A stretch of 5,624 nucleotides of DNA, taken from positions 1 to 5,624 of the forward strand of contig JAQGIJ010000271.1 of assembly GCA_028291285.1 (NCBI GenBank). Direction: 5' to 3'. The position numbers were made by a program, and so were the translations under genes. The notes beneath the pieces are model-generated. The model did not search any database, was not told the DNA's origin, and saw only the letters and a program-made list of their open reading frames with translations. Numbering within the stretch: the stretch's first letter is position 1; every line of letters begins with the position of its first letter. This document shows, one piece after another, positions 4,949 through 5,624 of this stretch. This DNA is from Phenylobacterium sp. GTDB taxonomy: Bacteria; Pseudomonadota; Alphaproteobacteria; Caulobacterales; Caulobacteraceae.

Positions 4949-5624
4949 ATGAAGGTCACCGCCGTCCTGCCGTTCGACCAGGTCACGCCCGGGGAGTTCC
5001 TGACCGCCGAGGCCGTCGTCGAGATTTCGCAGACCGTGGAGCGGGCGGGTTTCGAGGGCGGCGCGGTGACAGATCACCCTGTTCCGACCGGGCGCTGGCT
5101 CGACGCCGGCGGCCACCACGCGCAGGACCCGTTCGTCATGCTGGCGCTGGTCGGGGCGGCGACGAAGACGCTGAAGCTGCACACCTCGATCATCGTGGTG
5201 CCGTACCGCAACCCCTTCATCATGGCCCGCGCCGTCTCGACCCTCGACGTCTGCACTGGCGGCCGCACCGTGCTGGGCGTGGGCGCCGGCTACCTCAAGG
5301 GCGAGTACTTCGCCGTCGGCGCCGACTTCGACAACCGCAACGACCTCACGGACGAATACATCGCGGCGATGAAGGCGGCCTGGGGCAGCGAGGAGTTCAG
5401 CTTCGAGGGCACGGGCTACCAGGCTCGCGGCGCGCGCATCCTGCCGCTGCCGCTGCAGCGGCCGCACCCGCCGATCTGGGTGGGCGGCAATTCCAAACGG
5501 GCGATCCGCCGGGCGGTGCAGCATGGCGACTACTGGTCGCCCTTCCACTCCGGCGCCGGCCCGGTGGCGGCGACCGCGCGCACCACCGCCATCGCCAGCG
5601 AGGACGACCTGGCGGGGCTGATCG
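4949..5624 (+). CDS. LLM-class (luciferase-like) flavin/F420-dependent oxidoreductase, third of three (3' end outside window)
   Basis: The frame opens at ATG 4949-4951 after GAGGGAG with a 7-nt spacer and runs off the window with no stop, giving 225 residues of an expected ~280-300. Luciferase-like family motifs are TVERAGFEGGAVTDHPVP (29-46; Asp42-His43), LKLHTSIIVVPYRNPFIMAR (75-94), CTGGRTVLGVGAGYLKGEY (102-120), RNDLTDEYIAAMKAAW (130-145), FEGTGYQARG (152-161) and PPIWVGGNSKRAIRRAVQHG (174-193) followed by DYWSP. The last is the conserved cofactor-phosphate segment. The RNPF and TDE signatures are closer to those of the first LLM gene (2410-3285) than to the adjacent second one. The GTGYQARGARILPLPLQRP segment resembles F420-annotated members. 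The reaction is unknown; the cofactor (F420 or FMN) cannot be decided from the sequence. Confidence 0.88.
   Translation, partial: MKVTAVLPFDQVTPGEFLTAEAVVEISQTVERAGFEGGAVTDHPVPTGRWLDAGGHHAQDPFVMLALVGAATKTLKLHTSIIVVPYRNPFIMARAVSTLDVCTGGRTVLGVGAGYLKGEYFAVGADFDNRNDLTDEYIAAMKAAWGSEEFSFEGTGYQARGARILPLPLQRPHPPIWVGGNSKRAIRRAVQHGDYWSPFHSGAGPVAATARTTAIASEDDLAGLI

Noticed and set aside
4847..5548. Minus-strand open frame, 233 codons
   Set aside because: It is antisense to the third LLM gene, whose motifs are unambiguous.
1..5624. CRISPR array, insertion sequence, tRNA or defence system
   Set aside because: No regularly spaced repeats, transposase motifs, terminal inverted repeats, tRNA cloverleaf or defence-family domain was seen on either strand.

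Overview
The window is a GC-rich, densely packed bacterial segment. Gene content and style (SMP-30/LRE protein, crotonase-family enzyme, SnoaL-like protein, several luciferase-like oxidoreductases, strong C/G third-position bias, GGAGG-type ribosome sites) suggest an alphaproteobacterium, plausibly Caulobacteraceae such as Phenylobacterium. This placement is an inference from gene style; no rRNA or marker gene is present.

Layout. 1-507 (+) is the 3' part of an SMP-30/gluconolactonase-like gene. It meets, stop against stop, a minus-strand enoyl-CoA hydratase/isomerase-family gene (501-1256). Upstream of that gene, also on the minus strand, is a small gene for a membrane or secreted protein of unknown function (1332-1688). 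A 281-nt divergent intergenic region (1689-1969) carries an unusual set of inverted CGAACG repeats. Next, on the plus strand, come a small secreted hypothetical protein (1970-2368) and a first luciferase-like monooxygenase (LLM) gene (2410-3285). A 49-nt convergent gap with a strong GC hairpin (3291-3312) separates it from a minus-strand SnoaL/NTF2-like gene (3335-3841). A 142-nt divergent region then leads to a second LLM gene (3984-4850) and, 98 nt on, a third LLM gene (4949 to the window end, truncated).

How the genes may work together. Three divergent LLM-family flavin/F420 oxidoreductases, a crotonase-fold enzyme, an NTF2-fold SnoaL-like protein and an SMP-30-like hydrolase in under 6 kb look like an accessory catabolic island (ring or side-chain oxidation, CoA-ester processing, lactone opening). 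The substrate cannot be read from the sequence. The genes lie in several transcription units with alternating strands, so this is a neighbourhood and not a single operon. The two small exported proteins in the middle have no evident link to that chemistry.

I found no CRISPR array, tRNA, rRNA, insertion sequence or recognisable defence system. The most notable points are the LLM trio, the crotonase homologue lacking the second catalytic glutamate, and several palindromic elements in intergenic DNA.
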